Shown here piece by piece: positions 14,769 to 22,302 of a DNA stretch of 38,824 nt; the first letter of the stretch is position 1, and every line of letters starts with the position of its first letter. The position numbers and the translations under genes are program-made. The stretch spans positions 1 through 38,824 of the forward strand of contig NZ_VIRM01000071.1 in NCBI RefSeq assembly GCF_006874475.1, read 5' to 3'. Under the pieces are notes generated by a model, which did no database searches, was not told where the DNA came from, and worked only from the letters and a program-made list of their open reading frames with translations. This DNA comes from Microbispora hainanensis. Lineage in GTDB: Bacteria; Actinomycetota; Actinomycetes; Streptosporangiales; Streptosporangiaceae.

Positions 14769-15866
14769 TCATGTGACGCCCGCCGGGAACGTCACGGCGA
14801 CATCGAGGCCGCCGCCGGGATTCGGGCGCGCCGCGACGGCGGCCCCGTGCGCCGCCGCGATCGACGCGACGATCGACAGCCCGAGCCCCGCGCCCTGCCC
14901 TCGCGTCGTGTGCAGACGCCGGAAGGGCGCGAAGAGGTCGCCGAAGCGTTCGGCCGGCACCTCGGGGCCGGTGTTGCGGACCGTCAGCACACCCCCGGCG
15001 AGCGTCACCTCGACCGACCCGCCGGGGTGGTTGTAACGCACGGCGTTGTCGACGAGGTTGGTGACGAGCCGGTTCAGCAGCACCGGATCGCCGTGGACGA
15101 GGAACGGCTCGACGCGCGCCGTCACCGTCACCGCGTCCGTCACCGTGTCCGTCTCGGCCAGGACGAGCCGTACGACCTCGTGGAAGGGCACGGGATCCCG
15201 CTTCTGCAGGCCGTGCTCGGCCTGGGAGAGGACCAGCAGGGCGTCGATGAGGCCCTCGATGCGGTGGTTGTGGACCAGGAGCGTGTCACGGATCTCCCCG
15301 ACGTCCTCGGGGAGGCCGACCTCGATCGCCGTCCGCTGCACGGCCAGCGGGGTCCGCAGTTCGTGGGACGCGTTCGCGATGAACCGCCGCTGCCCCTCGA
15401 CCGAGCGCTCCAGCCGGTCGAGCATGGCGTCGAAGGTGTCCGCCAGCTCCTTCAGCTCGTCGCGCGGCCCGGTGAGGGCGATCCGCTCGTGCAGGGTGGA
15501 CAGGGACAGCCGCTGCGCCGTGGCGGTGATCCGGTGGAGCGGCCGCAGGATCCGTCCCGCGATCAGCCAGCCCACGACGACCGACACCAGGGTCAGGACC
15601 CCGATCGCCAGCGCGCTCACGTCCCACTGATAGTGGATCAGGTCTCTCGCCAGCTCGGACAGGGGCGGGAGCGGCTCCAACCCGTTCCCACCAGCCGGGG
15701 CCGCCGAGGCCACCGGCGCCTGGCCCGGCAGCGGCGCCACGAGGCGCTCGATCCGCGCGTGCAGCGCCTGGCGCAGGAGCGTGTTGACGATGACCAGCAG
15801 CACGACCGAGGTGAGCAGGAAAAGCCCCGAATAGATCAGCGTCAGCCTTACCCGGACCGTCGTCAC
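14769..15866 (-). CDS. Two-component sensor histidine kinase
   Basis: A 365-residue membrane kinase. TM1 about 9-30, a short extracytoplasmic loop (31-83), TM2 about 84-105, HAMP about 105-158, HisKA with phospho-acceptor H168 in N-A-S-H-E-L-R-T-P-L, and HATPase_c with N-L-V-D-N-A, G-x-G and G-L-G-L-S-I-V motifs. The domain order and length match CutS-type kinases. GTG start at 15866 overlaps the TGA of the response regulator by four bases (GTGA 15863-15866), so the pair is translationally coupled. The sensed signal is unknown. The 3' end runs into a 15-bp tandem repeat array. Confidence 0.93.
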   Translation of the reverse strand: MTTVRVRLTLIYSGLFLLTSVVLLVIVNTLLRQALHARIERLVAPLPGQAPVASAAPAGGNGLEPLPPLSELARDLIHYQWDVSALAIGVLTLVSVVVGWLIAGRILRPLHRITATAQRLSLSTLHERIALTGPRDELKELADTFDAMLDRLERSVEGQRRFIANASHELRTPLAVQRTAIEVGLPEDVGEIRDTLLVHNHRIEGLIDALLVLSQAEHGLQKRDPVPFHEVVRLVLAETDTVTDAVTVTARVEPFLVHGDPVLLNRLVTNLVDNAVRYNHPGGSVEVTLAGGVLTVRNTGPEVPAERFGDLFAPFRRLHTTRGQGAGLGLSIVASIAAAHGAAVAARPNPGGGLDVAVTFPAGVT

Positions 15867-16516
15867 AGCAGATATCCGGCGCCGGGGACGGTCTGGATGC
15901 ACGGCGGGTCGCCCAGCTTGGCCCGCAGGCGGCTTACCACCACCCGCACCACGGTCGTGAAGGGGTCGGCGTTCTCGTCCCACGCCTCCTCCAGGAGCCG
16001 CTCGGCGCTCACCACCGCGCCCTCCGCCCGCATGAGCACCTCCAGGACGGCGAACTCCTTGAGCGACAGGTGCAGGTGCCGGCCGTCCCTGGACGCCTGG
16101 AGCCGATGCGTGTCGAGCACGATCCCGTGCCGGGTCAGCACCGGGGGCACCTGGTCGCGGCTGCGCCGGCCCAGCGCCCGCACCCGCGCGACCAGTTCGG
16201 TGAAGTCGAAGGGCTTGGGCAGGTAGTCGTCGGCCCCCATGCCGAGCCCGGCGACCCGCTCCGGCACCGACGACGCCGCCGTCATCATGAGGATCCGCGT
16301 ACGGCTCCCGCGCGCGACCAGCTCGCGGCACACGAGGTCGCCGTGCAGCCCGGGCAGGTCGCGGTCGAGCACGAGGACGTCGTAGTCGCTGACCGCCAGC
16401 CGCTCGGCCGTGGCCGTCCCGTCGTACACGACGTCGACCGCCATGGCCTGGCGGCGCAGGCCCATCGCGACGAGGTCGGCCAGATCGCGCTCGTCTTCGG
16501 CCACGAGAATCCGCAT
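15863..16516 (-). CDS. OmpR/PhoB-type response regulator
   Basis: A 217-residue regulator: receiver domain (1-115) with E7-D8, phospho-acceptor D51 (V-L-V-L-D-R-D-L-P-G), T79 and K101 (L-P-K-P-F), then a winged-helix DNA-binding domain (about 125-217) ending G-A-G-Y-L-L. It resembles CutR-type regulators and forms an operon with the downstream kinase. The divergent neighbour is the S41 peptidase, an obvious target candidate. Repeated GTTAACGG / GTTCACGG-like half-sites lie in the shared 87-base promoter region. Confidence 0.94.
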   Translation of the reverse strand: MRILVAEDERDLADLVAMGLRRQAMAVDVVYDGTATAERLAVSDYDVLVLDRDLPGLHGDLVCRELVARGSRTRILMMTAASSVPERVAGLGMGADDYLPKPFDFTELVARVRALGRRSRDQVPPVLTRHGIVLDTHRLQASRDGRHLHLSLKEFAVLEVLMRAEGAVVSAERLLEEAWDENADPFTTVVRVVVSRLRAKLGDPPCIQTVPGAGYLL

Positions 16517-16537
16517 GCGAGCTTCGTATCCGAAGCG

Positions 16538-16570
16538 GGGTAACAGCGGCGTTAACGGTGTCGTTCACGG
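16538..16570. promoter_or_regulatory. Direct half-site repeats between response regulator and S41 peptidase
   Basis: CGTTAACGG (16550-16558) and CGTTCACGG (16562-16570), with a weaker GGGTAACAG (16538-16546), recur every 12 bases. OmpR-family regulators bind direct repeats of about 11-bp spacing, so the cognate regulator may act here. This is a weak visual call. Confidence 0.35.
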
Positions 16571-16603
16571 CCGTGCAACCCGCCGGCGGCCAGGCTGACC
16601 GGC

Positions 16604-17257
16604 ATGATCAGAACTCTTCCCGCCGCCGTCCTGCTGACGGCCGCCGCCCTGTCCGCCGCTCCCCCGGCCCCCGCCGCGCAGGCCGGCATCACGCGGGCCG
16701 ACGCGGGCGGCGTGTGTGCCCGGATAACCGCGCCGCCGCCGGAGTCCGCGCCGCCGACGTCGGTGAACACGCTCCGGCAGGCGTACGAGTGCGTGCTGGA
16801 CAACTACTACGGCGGGCCCGCGCTGGACTCGAAGGTGCTGTTGCGGGACGCCCTCGCCGCCTATACCCGGGAGCTGATGCGGCGCGGGGCCGACAAGGCC
16901 GGCCTCCGCCTGCCCGCGCTGACGGGGAACCGCGAGTCCGACTGGGCCGCGTTCGCCGGCATGATCGGCGCCGGCGACCCGGGCGCGCTGCACGCGGCGA
17001 TCACCGGCATGGTCGCGGGGCTGCACGACGACCACGCCCGGGTGGAGAAGATCACTCCCCCGCCGGCGGGCGGGCCGGTGGGGACGGGCATCGCCGGCCT
17101 GTCGGCCGCACAGGGCCCGCAGCTCGACCCGGCCGCCCGGCCTCCCTTGTTCATCACCCGCATCCTGCCCGGGAGCCCGGCGGACAAGGCCGGCATCCGG
17201 CCCGGCGACATCGTCGAGAAGGTCGACGGCATCCCGGCGTTCATCGGTGACAGGTGA
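16604..17257 (+). CDS. S41 peptidase, N-terminal half (gene split by frameshift)
   Basis: A 217-residue fragment: signal peptide about 1-26, a helical N-terminal region with H-D-D-H (141-144), and the start of a PDZ domain (about 175-217; L-P-G-S-P-A-D-K-A-G-I-R-P-G-D-I-V-E-K-V-D-G). The reading frame stops at 17255-17257 in the middle of the PDZ fold, and the missing part continues directly in the -1 frame as the next entry. Intact S41 (C-terminal processing / tricorn-like) peptidases carry both halves in one chain, so I read this as one gene with a one-base loss (or two-base gain). Translational coupling through the GTGA overlap cannot be ruled out. Confidence 0.8.
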   Translation: MIRTLPAAVLLTAAALSAAPPAPAAQAGITRADAGGVCARITAPPPESAPPTSVNTLRQAYECVLDNYYGGPALDSKVLLRDALAAYTRELMRRGADKAGLRLPALTGNRESDWAAFAGMIGAGDPGALHAAITGMVAGLHDDHARVEKITPPPAGGPVGTGIAGLSAAQGPQLDPAARPPLFITRILPGSPADKAGIRPGDIVEKVDGIPAFIGDR

Positions 17258-17952
17258 ACCAGAGCCTCATCGAGGTGTTCGCCTCCCGCACCGTACGGCT
17301 CACGCTGAAGCGTCCCACGACGGGACGCGTGCGGACCGTGCAGCTCACCGAGGGTCCCCTCCGCGAGCAGGAGCGGGCGGTGACGTCGAAGAGGCTCCCC
17401 GGCGGCGTCACCTACGTCGCGGTGCCCGGATTCTTCGAGGGCGCGGCCGACCAGGTCATCGCCGCGCTGAAGGACACCTCCAAGGCCGCCGTCATCGACC
17501 TGCGCGGCAACGGCGGCGGGTCGCCGCGCGAGGTGACCCGGCTGCTCGGCGCCTTCGCCCACGGCACGGTCACGAGCTACTTCTGCCCGCTCACCGGTGA
17601 CTGCACGGCCAACCGCACCGACGACACCGTGCCGCTGCTCGGGCTGCGCCTGGTCGTGCTCACCGACCGCGCGTGCGCCTCCGCGTGTGAGGACTTCAGC
17701 GCGGCCGTGAAGGACAACGGCCTGGGCACTCTCGTCGGGACCCGCACCGCGGGGGCCGTCTCCGGGCCGGCCGAGGCGTACCTTCTCGACGACAACAGCG
17801 TGCTGCTGCTGCCGAGGGTCCGCCACCTCGGCCCGGCCCGGGAGATCATCGACACCGTCGGCGTCCCCGTCGACCACTACGCCCCCATGACGGCCCTCGA
17901 TCTGGCCCAGGGCCGCGACCCCGGCCTCGCCAAGGCGCTGAGTCTCCTCTGA
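17254..17952 (+). CDS. S41 peptidase, C-terminal catalytic half
   Basis: A 232-residue frame that completes the PDZ domain (about 1-45; V-R-L-T-L-K-R-P) and then gives the S41 core: A-A-V-I-D-L-R-G-N-G-G-G (78-89), and the nucleophile region A-C-A-S143-A-C-E146-D-F. The Lys of the G-K-G motif of CtpA-type enzymes is not seen (T-A-G-A-V-S-G instead), so a tricorn/IRBP-like Ser-His arrangement is more likely. It has no signal peptide of its own. It starts as GTG overlapping the upstream stop by four bases. With the upstream half it would be an exported protease. It ends 20 bases before a strong terminator. Confidence 0.8.
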   Translation: MNQSLIEVFASRTVRLTLKRPTTGRVRTVQLTEGPLREQERAVTSKRLPGGVTYVAVPGFFEGAADQVIAALKDTSKAAVIDLRGNGGGSPREVTRLLGAFAHGTVTSYFCPLTGDCTANRTDDTVPLLGLRLVVLTDRACASACEDFSAAVKDNGLGTLVGTRTAGAVSGPAEAYLLDDNSVLLLPRVRHLGPAREIIDTVGVPVDHYAPMTALDLAQGRDPGLAKALSLL

Positions 17953-17971
17953 ACGGGGCCTCCGCGAAAAC

Positions 17972-18006
17972 GAGGGGCCCGGGGGCGGCAGTCCCCCGGG
18001 CCCCTC
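17972..18006. terminator. Strong hairpin between convergent S41 and aldehyde dehydrogenase genes
   Basis: Perfect 14-bp arms GAGGGGCCCGGGGG (17972-17985) and CCCCCGGGCCCCTC (17993-18006) around a 7-base loop. There is no T-run, as is common in actinomycetes. It serves both convergent genes. Confidence 0.9.
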
Positions 18007-18018
18007 GGACGCCTGGTT

Positions 18019-19464
18019 CTAGAGCGTGAGGCCGCTGAGCACCATGACCTTCTCGTAGGTGTAGTCCTCCATGGCCGAGCGCAGCCCCTCGCGGCCCACC
18101 CCCGACTCCTTCACCCCGCCGTACGGCATCTGGTCGGCCCGGTAGGACGGCACGTCGCCGATGATGACGCCGCCGACCTCCAGCTCGCGATTGGCCCGGA
18201 AGGCGACGTCCAGGCTGCGGGTGAAGACCCCGGCCTGCAGGCCATAGCGGGAGTCGTTGACCGCGGCGAACGCCTCGTCGACCGAGGCGACCCGCTGCAC
18301 GATCATGACGGGCCCGAAGACCTCCTCGCAGGCCACCTTGGCGTCGGCGGGCACGTCGGCCAGCACGGTGGGGGCGACGGCCGAGCCGTCCCTGGTGCCG
18401 CCCGCCAGCAGGCGCGCCCCGGCCGTGACAGCCTCGTTCACCCAGCTCTCGACGCGGATCGCGGCGTCCTCGCTGACGAGCGGACCGACCTGCGTCTTGT
18501 CGTCCGCGGGGTCGCCGGTCACGAGCGCGCCGACGGCGGCGACGAGCTTGTCGGTGAACGCGTCGGCGACCGCGTCCTCCACGATCACCCGCTGCACCGC
18601 GATGCAGCTCTGCCCCGCCTGGTAGTTGGAGAACAGCGCGATGCGGCTCGCCGCCCAGTCGAGGTCGGCGTCGGCCAGCACGACCGCGGCGGCGTTGCCG
18701 CCGAGTTCGAGCGTGACGTGCTTGCGCGGCACGCTGTCCATGATCGAGTAGCCGACCGGGCCGGAGCCGGTGAAGGAGATGACCGGCAGCCGCGGGTCCT
18801 CCACCAGGGAGGACGCCCGGTCGTTGGGCACCGGCAGCACGGAGAACATGCCCTCCGGCAGGTCGGTCTCGGCCAGGATCTCCCCGAGGACGAGCGCCGA
18901 CAGCGGGGTCGCGGGCGCGGGCTTGACCACGATCGGCGCGCCCACGGCGATCGCGGGAGCCACCTTGTGGGCCACCAGGTTGAGCGGGAAGTTGAACGGC
19001 GTGATCGCCAGCACCGGGCCGTACGGCACGCGCGAGACGTAGGCGAGCCGTCCCTGCGCCGCCGCCTCGGTGTCGAGCCGCTGCACCTCGCCGCTGAAGC
19101 GGCGGGCCTCCTCCGCGCCGAAGCGGAACGTGGAGATGGCGCGGCCCACCTCGCCACGGGCCCAGAAGATCGGCTTGCCGTTCTCCGCGCTGATCAGGCG
19201 GGCGATCTCCTCGGCGCGCTCGGTCAGCCGCCGGGCCACATGGGCCAGCGCCTCGGCGCGTACGTGGATGGGCAGCGCGGCGGCCTGCTTGCGCACGGCG
19301 TCGGCGGCGGCCACGGCCTGCTCGACCTGCTGGGGGGTCGGCACCGAGTGGACGCCGACGACCCGGCCGTCGTGAGGATTGGTCACGGCCTGCTCGGCGT
19401 CTCCCGTCGCGGGGCGCCCGGCGAGCCAGAAGGGGCGGGGTTCGGAAGTGCGGCCTACGTCCAT
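18019..19464 (-). CDS. NAD(P)-dependent aldehyde dehydrogenase
   Basis: A 481-residue non-acylating aldehyde dehydrogenase. Catalytic C287 (Q-S-C-I-A-V-Q-R), general base E253 (L-E-L-G-G-N), N158 (P-F-N-F-P) and cofactor lysine K181 are present. The sequence style (Q-S-C-I-A-V-Q-R-V, E-S-G-V-G-R-E-G at the end) is that of the glyceraldehyde-3-phosphate / lactaldehyde / phosphonoacetaldehyde branch. Its place beside gabT and a PucR regulator suggests succinic semialdehyde or a related omega-semialdehyde as substrate, but GabD identity is not proven. It is divergent from a TetR gene across 218 bases and ends at the shared terminator. Confidence 0.9.
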   Translation of the reverse strand: MDVGRTSEPRPFWLAGRPATGDAEQAVTNPHDGRVVGVHSVPTPQQVEQAVAAADAVRKQAAALPIHVRAEALAHVARRLTERAEEIARLISAENGKPIFWARGEVGRAISTFRFGAEEARRFSGEVQRLDTEAAAQGRLAYVSRVPYGPVLAITPFNFPLNLVAHKVAPAIAVGAPIVVKPAPATPLSALVLGEILAETDLPEGMFSVLPVPNDRASSLVEDPRLPVISFTGSGPVGYSIMDSVPRKHVTLELGGNAAAVVLADADLDWAASRIALFSNYQAGQSCIAVQRVIVEDAVADAFTDKLVAAVGALVTGDPADDKTQVGPLVSEDAAIRVESWVNEAVTAGARLLAGGTRDGSAVAPTVLADVPADAKVACEEVFGPVMIVQRVASVDEAFAAVNDSRYGLQAGVFTRSLDVAFRANRELEVGGVIIGDVPSYRADQMPYGGVKESGVGREGLRSAMEDYTYEKVMVLSGLTL

Positions 19465-19682
19465 GTCTTCACGCTATGCCACCTGGTGTGAGCCGGTCGT
19501 TACTCCGGACGGGCCAACCGGCACCCCCCACCACGCCATCATGGACAACTTCCCTGATGTCACAGATGCGCGGCAATTTCATGATGTTTTCTGTTTCATC
19601 GCGGTTTGAAAGGCGAGCGGCATGGTTAAGTCATCATCCGGGTCTGTCGCGGGACCCCCAATATGAGAAGGGCTCGTCGCTG

Positions 19683-20312
19683 ATGGGTACGCCGGCGCCG
19701 CTCGGTCTTCAGGGTGCCTACGCACGCGGCCATCGCAGCAACTACGACGAGCTGCGCACCCGTCTTCTCGACGTCGCCAACGACCTGCTCACCAAGGCCG
19801 GGCCGGAGAGTCTCACCGTACGCAGGATCGCCGCCGAGGCGGGCTGCTCCACCCAGGTCATCTACACGATGTTCGGCAGCAAGGAAGGCCTGGCCGAGGC
19901 GCTCTATCTGGAGGGCTTCGAGCGGTTCCGGCGCAGGCTGGAGGCCGTGCCGCACCGCAGCGACCCGCTGGAGCACCTGAGCCTGCTCGGTCCCGCCTAC
20001 CGGGAGGCGGCGCTGGCCGAGCCCGGTTACTACAGCCTCATGTTCGAGCGGGCCATCCCCGGCTTCGTGCCGAGCGAGCGCGCCCGCACGCTCGCGCGGG
20101 CCGCGCTCAACATCGTCGACCGGGTGATCGCCGACTGCATCTCCGCCGGTCACCTCGTGCCCACCCAGCCGAGGAAGATCGCCGACGCGCTGTGGGCCGC
20201 GGCGCAGGGCGCGCTCAGCCTGGAACGTGCCGGTCATCTGCCCGACGGCAAGACCTACGAGATCGTCACCGAAGCCGCCATCCGCGCCTTCCGCACGCAT
20301 CCCCCGGCCTGA
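19683..20312 (+). CDS. TetR/AcrR family regulator
   Basis: A 209-residue TetR. Helix-turn-helix about 28-75 (T-V-R-R-I-A-A-E-A-G-C-S-T-Q-V-I-Y-T-M-F-G-S-K-E-G-L); the C-terminal domain contains the E-P-G-Y-Y-S-L-M-F-E pattern of WHG-type ligand domains. ATG 19683 has GAAGGG upstream; a longer in-frame start at 19476 would give an unconvincing N-terminus. It is divergent from the aldehyde dehydrogenase and convergent with PucR-1, so its likely target is the dehydrogenase. The 19465-19682 gap has CATCATG/CATGATG arms (19537-19543, 19580-19586) but no convincing operator. Confidence 0.9.
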   Translation: MGTPAPLGLQGAYARGHRSNYDELRTRLLDVANDLLTKAGPESLTVRRIAAEAGCSTQVIYTMFGSKEGLAEALYLEGFERFRRRLEAVPHRSDPLEHLSLLGPAYREAALAEPGYYSLMFERAIPGFVPSERARTLARAALNIVDRVIADCISAGHLVPTQPRKIADALWAAAQGALSLERAGHLPDGKTYEIVTEAAIRAFRTHPPA

Positions 20313-20334
20313 GCTGCACTGACAAGCACAGGGG

Positions 20335-22194
20335 TCACAGGCACAGCGCGACCCAGAGCTCGGCCCGGACCGCGGGATCGTCCAGATCGCGTCCGAGCAG
20401 CTCGCTCACCCGCTTCATCCGATAGCGCAGCGTGTGTCGGTGCACGCCCAGGCGCTGGGCCGCGGCGTCCCAGTGGCCGTTGCTGGCCAGGTAGGCACGC
20501 AGCGACTCGACCAGGTCGGCGCGCGAGCCGTACTCGCGGAGCGGCGCGAGGATCGCCGCCGCGAACGACGCGGCGGCGGCGGGATCGAGCAGCGACAGCA
20601 GCCCGCGCCCGGCGAGCTCGCTGAAGCGCGCGACCGGCGAGGCGGAGACGAGCGCCCGCCGCGCCTGGTCGAGGGCCCGGTCGAGCGCGGCGGCAAGGTC
20701 CTTATCGGGGACCCGGTCGGGGACGCGATCAGGGACGCGATCAGGGACGCGATCGGAGGGCCGATCGGAGACACGGCCGGAGACATGACCGGAGACATGA
20801 CCGGGCCCGTTTGCGGCGACCGGGCGGGACGCGCCGCGGTCGGCGGGTCCGGCCGCGGCAGGTTCCACGCGGCCGTCTATGCGGCTGTCCGTACGGCTGT
20901 CACCGCGGCTCCCGGAGCGGACGATCTCCACCCCGGGCGCGCTGACCCCGACCCGGCCGTGCTGTGCGGCCAGCGCGACGACCTCGTCGGCGTACGCGTC
21001 CGGAGCCAGCACGACGAGCAGCCCTTCCCAGGGCGCGGTGAAGATGTCGTCAGGCCGGCGGCGGGGGCCGGAAACGGCCGCCACAGCGCCGCGCGGGCCG
21101 GGCGCCGCGCCGGTCGGGGCCCCTGTCGGCGCCCCTGTGGGGGCCCCGGTCATGGACTCGGTGAGCGCCTCGGCCAGCGCCTCTGGGTCGGGGGTGTCGC
21201 AGGCGAGGACCGTGACCGGCTCCCCGGGCAGCCGCAGGCCCAGGGCCGCCAGCGTCTCCACGGCCGCCCCCGCCTCGCCGGCCAGCAGCAGCCGGAGCAC
21301 CGCCGACCGCACCCGCGCCGCCGCCGAGCGCTGCTCCCTGCCCTGTTCCAGCGCCAGCGTCAGCAGAGACCCGGCGGCGTTCACGACCGTGTGCGCGATG
21401 GGCGAGAACGGCCGGGGCGACCCCACCGCGAAGAACCCCCTGCGGCCCAGCGGCTGGACCACGACGTGCTCGTCCGGGGTCGACAGGGCGAGGCTCGCCA
21501 GGGACGGCGCGCTCCGCAGCCGGGCGATCTCGGGCTCCAGCGACCGTGCCGCCTCGCCCGCCCAGTCGTCCGCCGCGCCGCGCCGATCTCTCTGACCTGC
21601 GTGCCGGTCACCCGGGCCTCCTGCTTTTCCCGGCCCGGCATGGCGGCCGGTCGCGTCGGCGGCGTGCCGTACGGCGCCGGCGGGGTCGAGCAGCAGCGCC
21701 CAGCCGCCGATCTCCCTGGCCAGCCGGTCCACCACGGCCGGCGGCCCCTCCCGCTGGAGGGCGGCGCGGGTGAGCCTGCCCTGCGCCGCGAAGGCACGGC
21801 TGATCTCCTCGTACTGCTCCCCCGCGAGCAGCTCGCTGACGGCCTTGCCGATCGCGATGAAGGGCGTGTCCCTCGGCACCTCGACCAGCGGCAGCCCGGC
21901 GGCCTCGGCCGCCTCGGCGAAACCGGGCGGCACGGCGTCGTGGCTCAGCCCCACCCCGAACCCCAGCCCGGTGACGCCCCGCGCCACGAGCCGGGAGACG
22001 TACGGCACGGCGTCGCCCGCGGACAGCCGCATGCCGGTCGTGAGCACCAGCTCGCCGCCCTCGAGGAACGGCGTGGGGTCCTCCAGCTCGCTCACCGCGA
22101 CCCAGCGGACGGGGCGGTCGAGACCGTTCCGCCCGGCGAGAACCTCCAGGTGGAGCGGTACGATCGCGGTGATCCGGCGCAGCGTGGGTGCCAC
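20335..22194 (-). CDS. PucR family regulator 1, with expanded repeat linker
   Basis: A 619-residue PucR regulator. The N-terminal PucR/DUF spans about 5-130 (V-R-W-V-A-V-S-E-L-E-D-P-T-P-F-L-E-G-G-E-L-V-L-T-T-G), the middle GGDEF-like region about 280-430, and the C-terminal HTH_30 about 560-615 (H-W-D-A-A-A-Q-R-L-G-V-H-R-H-T-L-R-Y-R). Usual family length is about 500-550. The excess is low-complexity linker: G-A-P-T repeats (about 348-361) and R-V-P-D plus G-H-V-S repeats (about 455-495). GTG 22194 is chosen, with GGGGGAAGAG upstream; the much longer open frame to 23601 is antisense to gabT. It is divergent from gabT, which it probably activates in response to GABA or another amine. Confidence 0.9.
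   Translation of the reverse strand: MAPTLRRITAIVPLHLEVLAGRNGLDRPVRWVAVSELEDPTPFLEGGELVLTTGMRLSAGDAVPYVSRLVARGVTGLGFGVGLSHDAVPPGFAEAAEAAGLPLVEVPRDTPFIAIGKAVSELLAGEQYEEISRAFAAQGRLTRAALQREGPPAVVDRLAREIGGWALLLDPAGAVRHAADATGRHAGPGKAGGPGDRHAGQRDRRGAADDWAGEAARSLEPEIARLRSAPSLASLALSTPDEHVVVQPLGRRGFFAVGSPRPFSPIAHTVVNAAGSLLTLALEQGREQRSAAARVRSAVLRLLLAGEAGAAVETLAALGLRLPGEPVTVLACDTPDPEALAEALTESMTGAPTGAPTGAPTGAAPGPRGAVAAVSGPRRRPDDIFTAPWEGLLVVLAPDAYADEVVALAAQHGRVGVSAPGVEIVRSGSRGDSRTDSRIDGRVEPAAAGPADRGASRPVAANGPGHVSGHVSGRVSDRPSDRVPDRVPDRVPDRVPDKDLAAALDRALDQARRALVSASPVARFSELAGRGLLSLLDPAAAASFAAAILAPLREYGSRADLVESLRAYLASNGHWDAAAQRLGVHRHTLRYRMKRVSELLGRDLDDPAVRAELWVALCL
20708..20755. repeat. 12-bp tandem repeat inside PucR-1
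   Basis: Four 12-bp units, GGGACGCGATCA-like, at 20708-20719, 20720-20731, 20732-20743 and 20744-20755, encode R-V-P-D repeats in the linker before the HTH domain. A second in-frame repeat (G-A-P-T) lies at about 21108-21152. Confidence 0.85.
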
Positions 22195-22302
22195 TGCTCT
22201 TCCCCCCGAACGGCCGGCTTGTCCGCACCGGCCAAAAGTACGCCTACATTCTGACATAGCGGCATATCGGCTGGTGGCGACGGTGGCCGTACCGTCGGAG
22301 AT

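Noticed and set aside
19537..19586. CATCATG / CATGATG arms as operator of the aldehyde dehydrogenase TetR
   Set aside because: Arms are too far apart (36 bases between them) and of low complexity for a TetR site; kept only as a remark.
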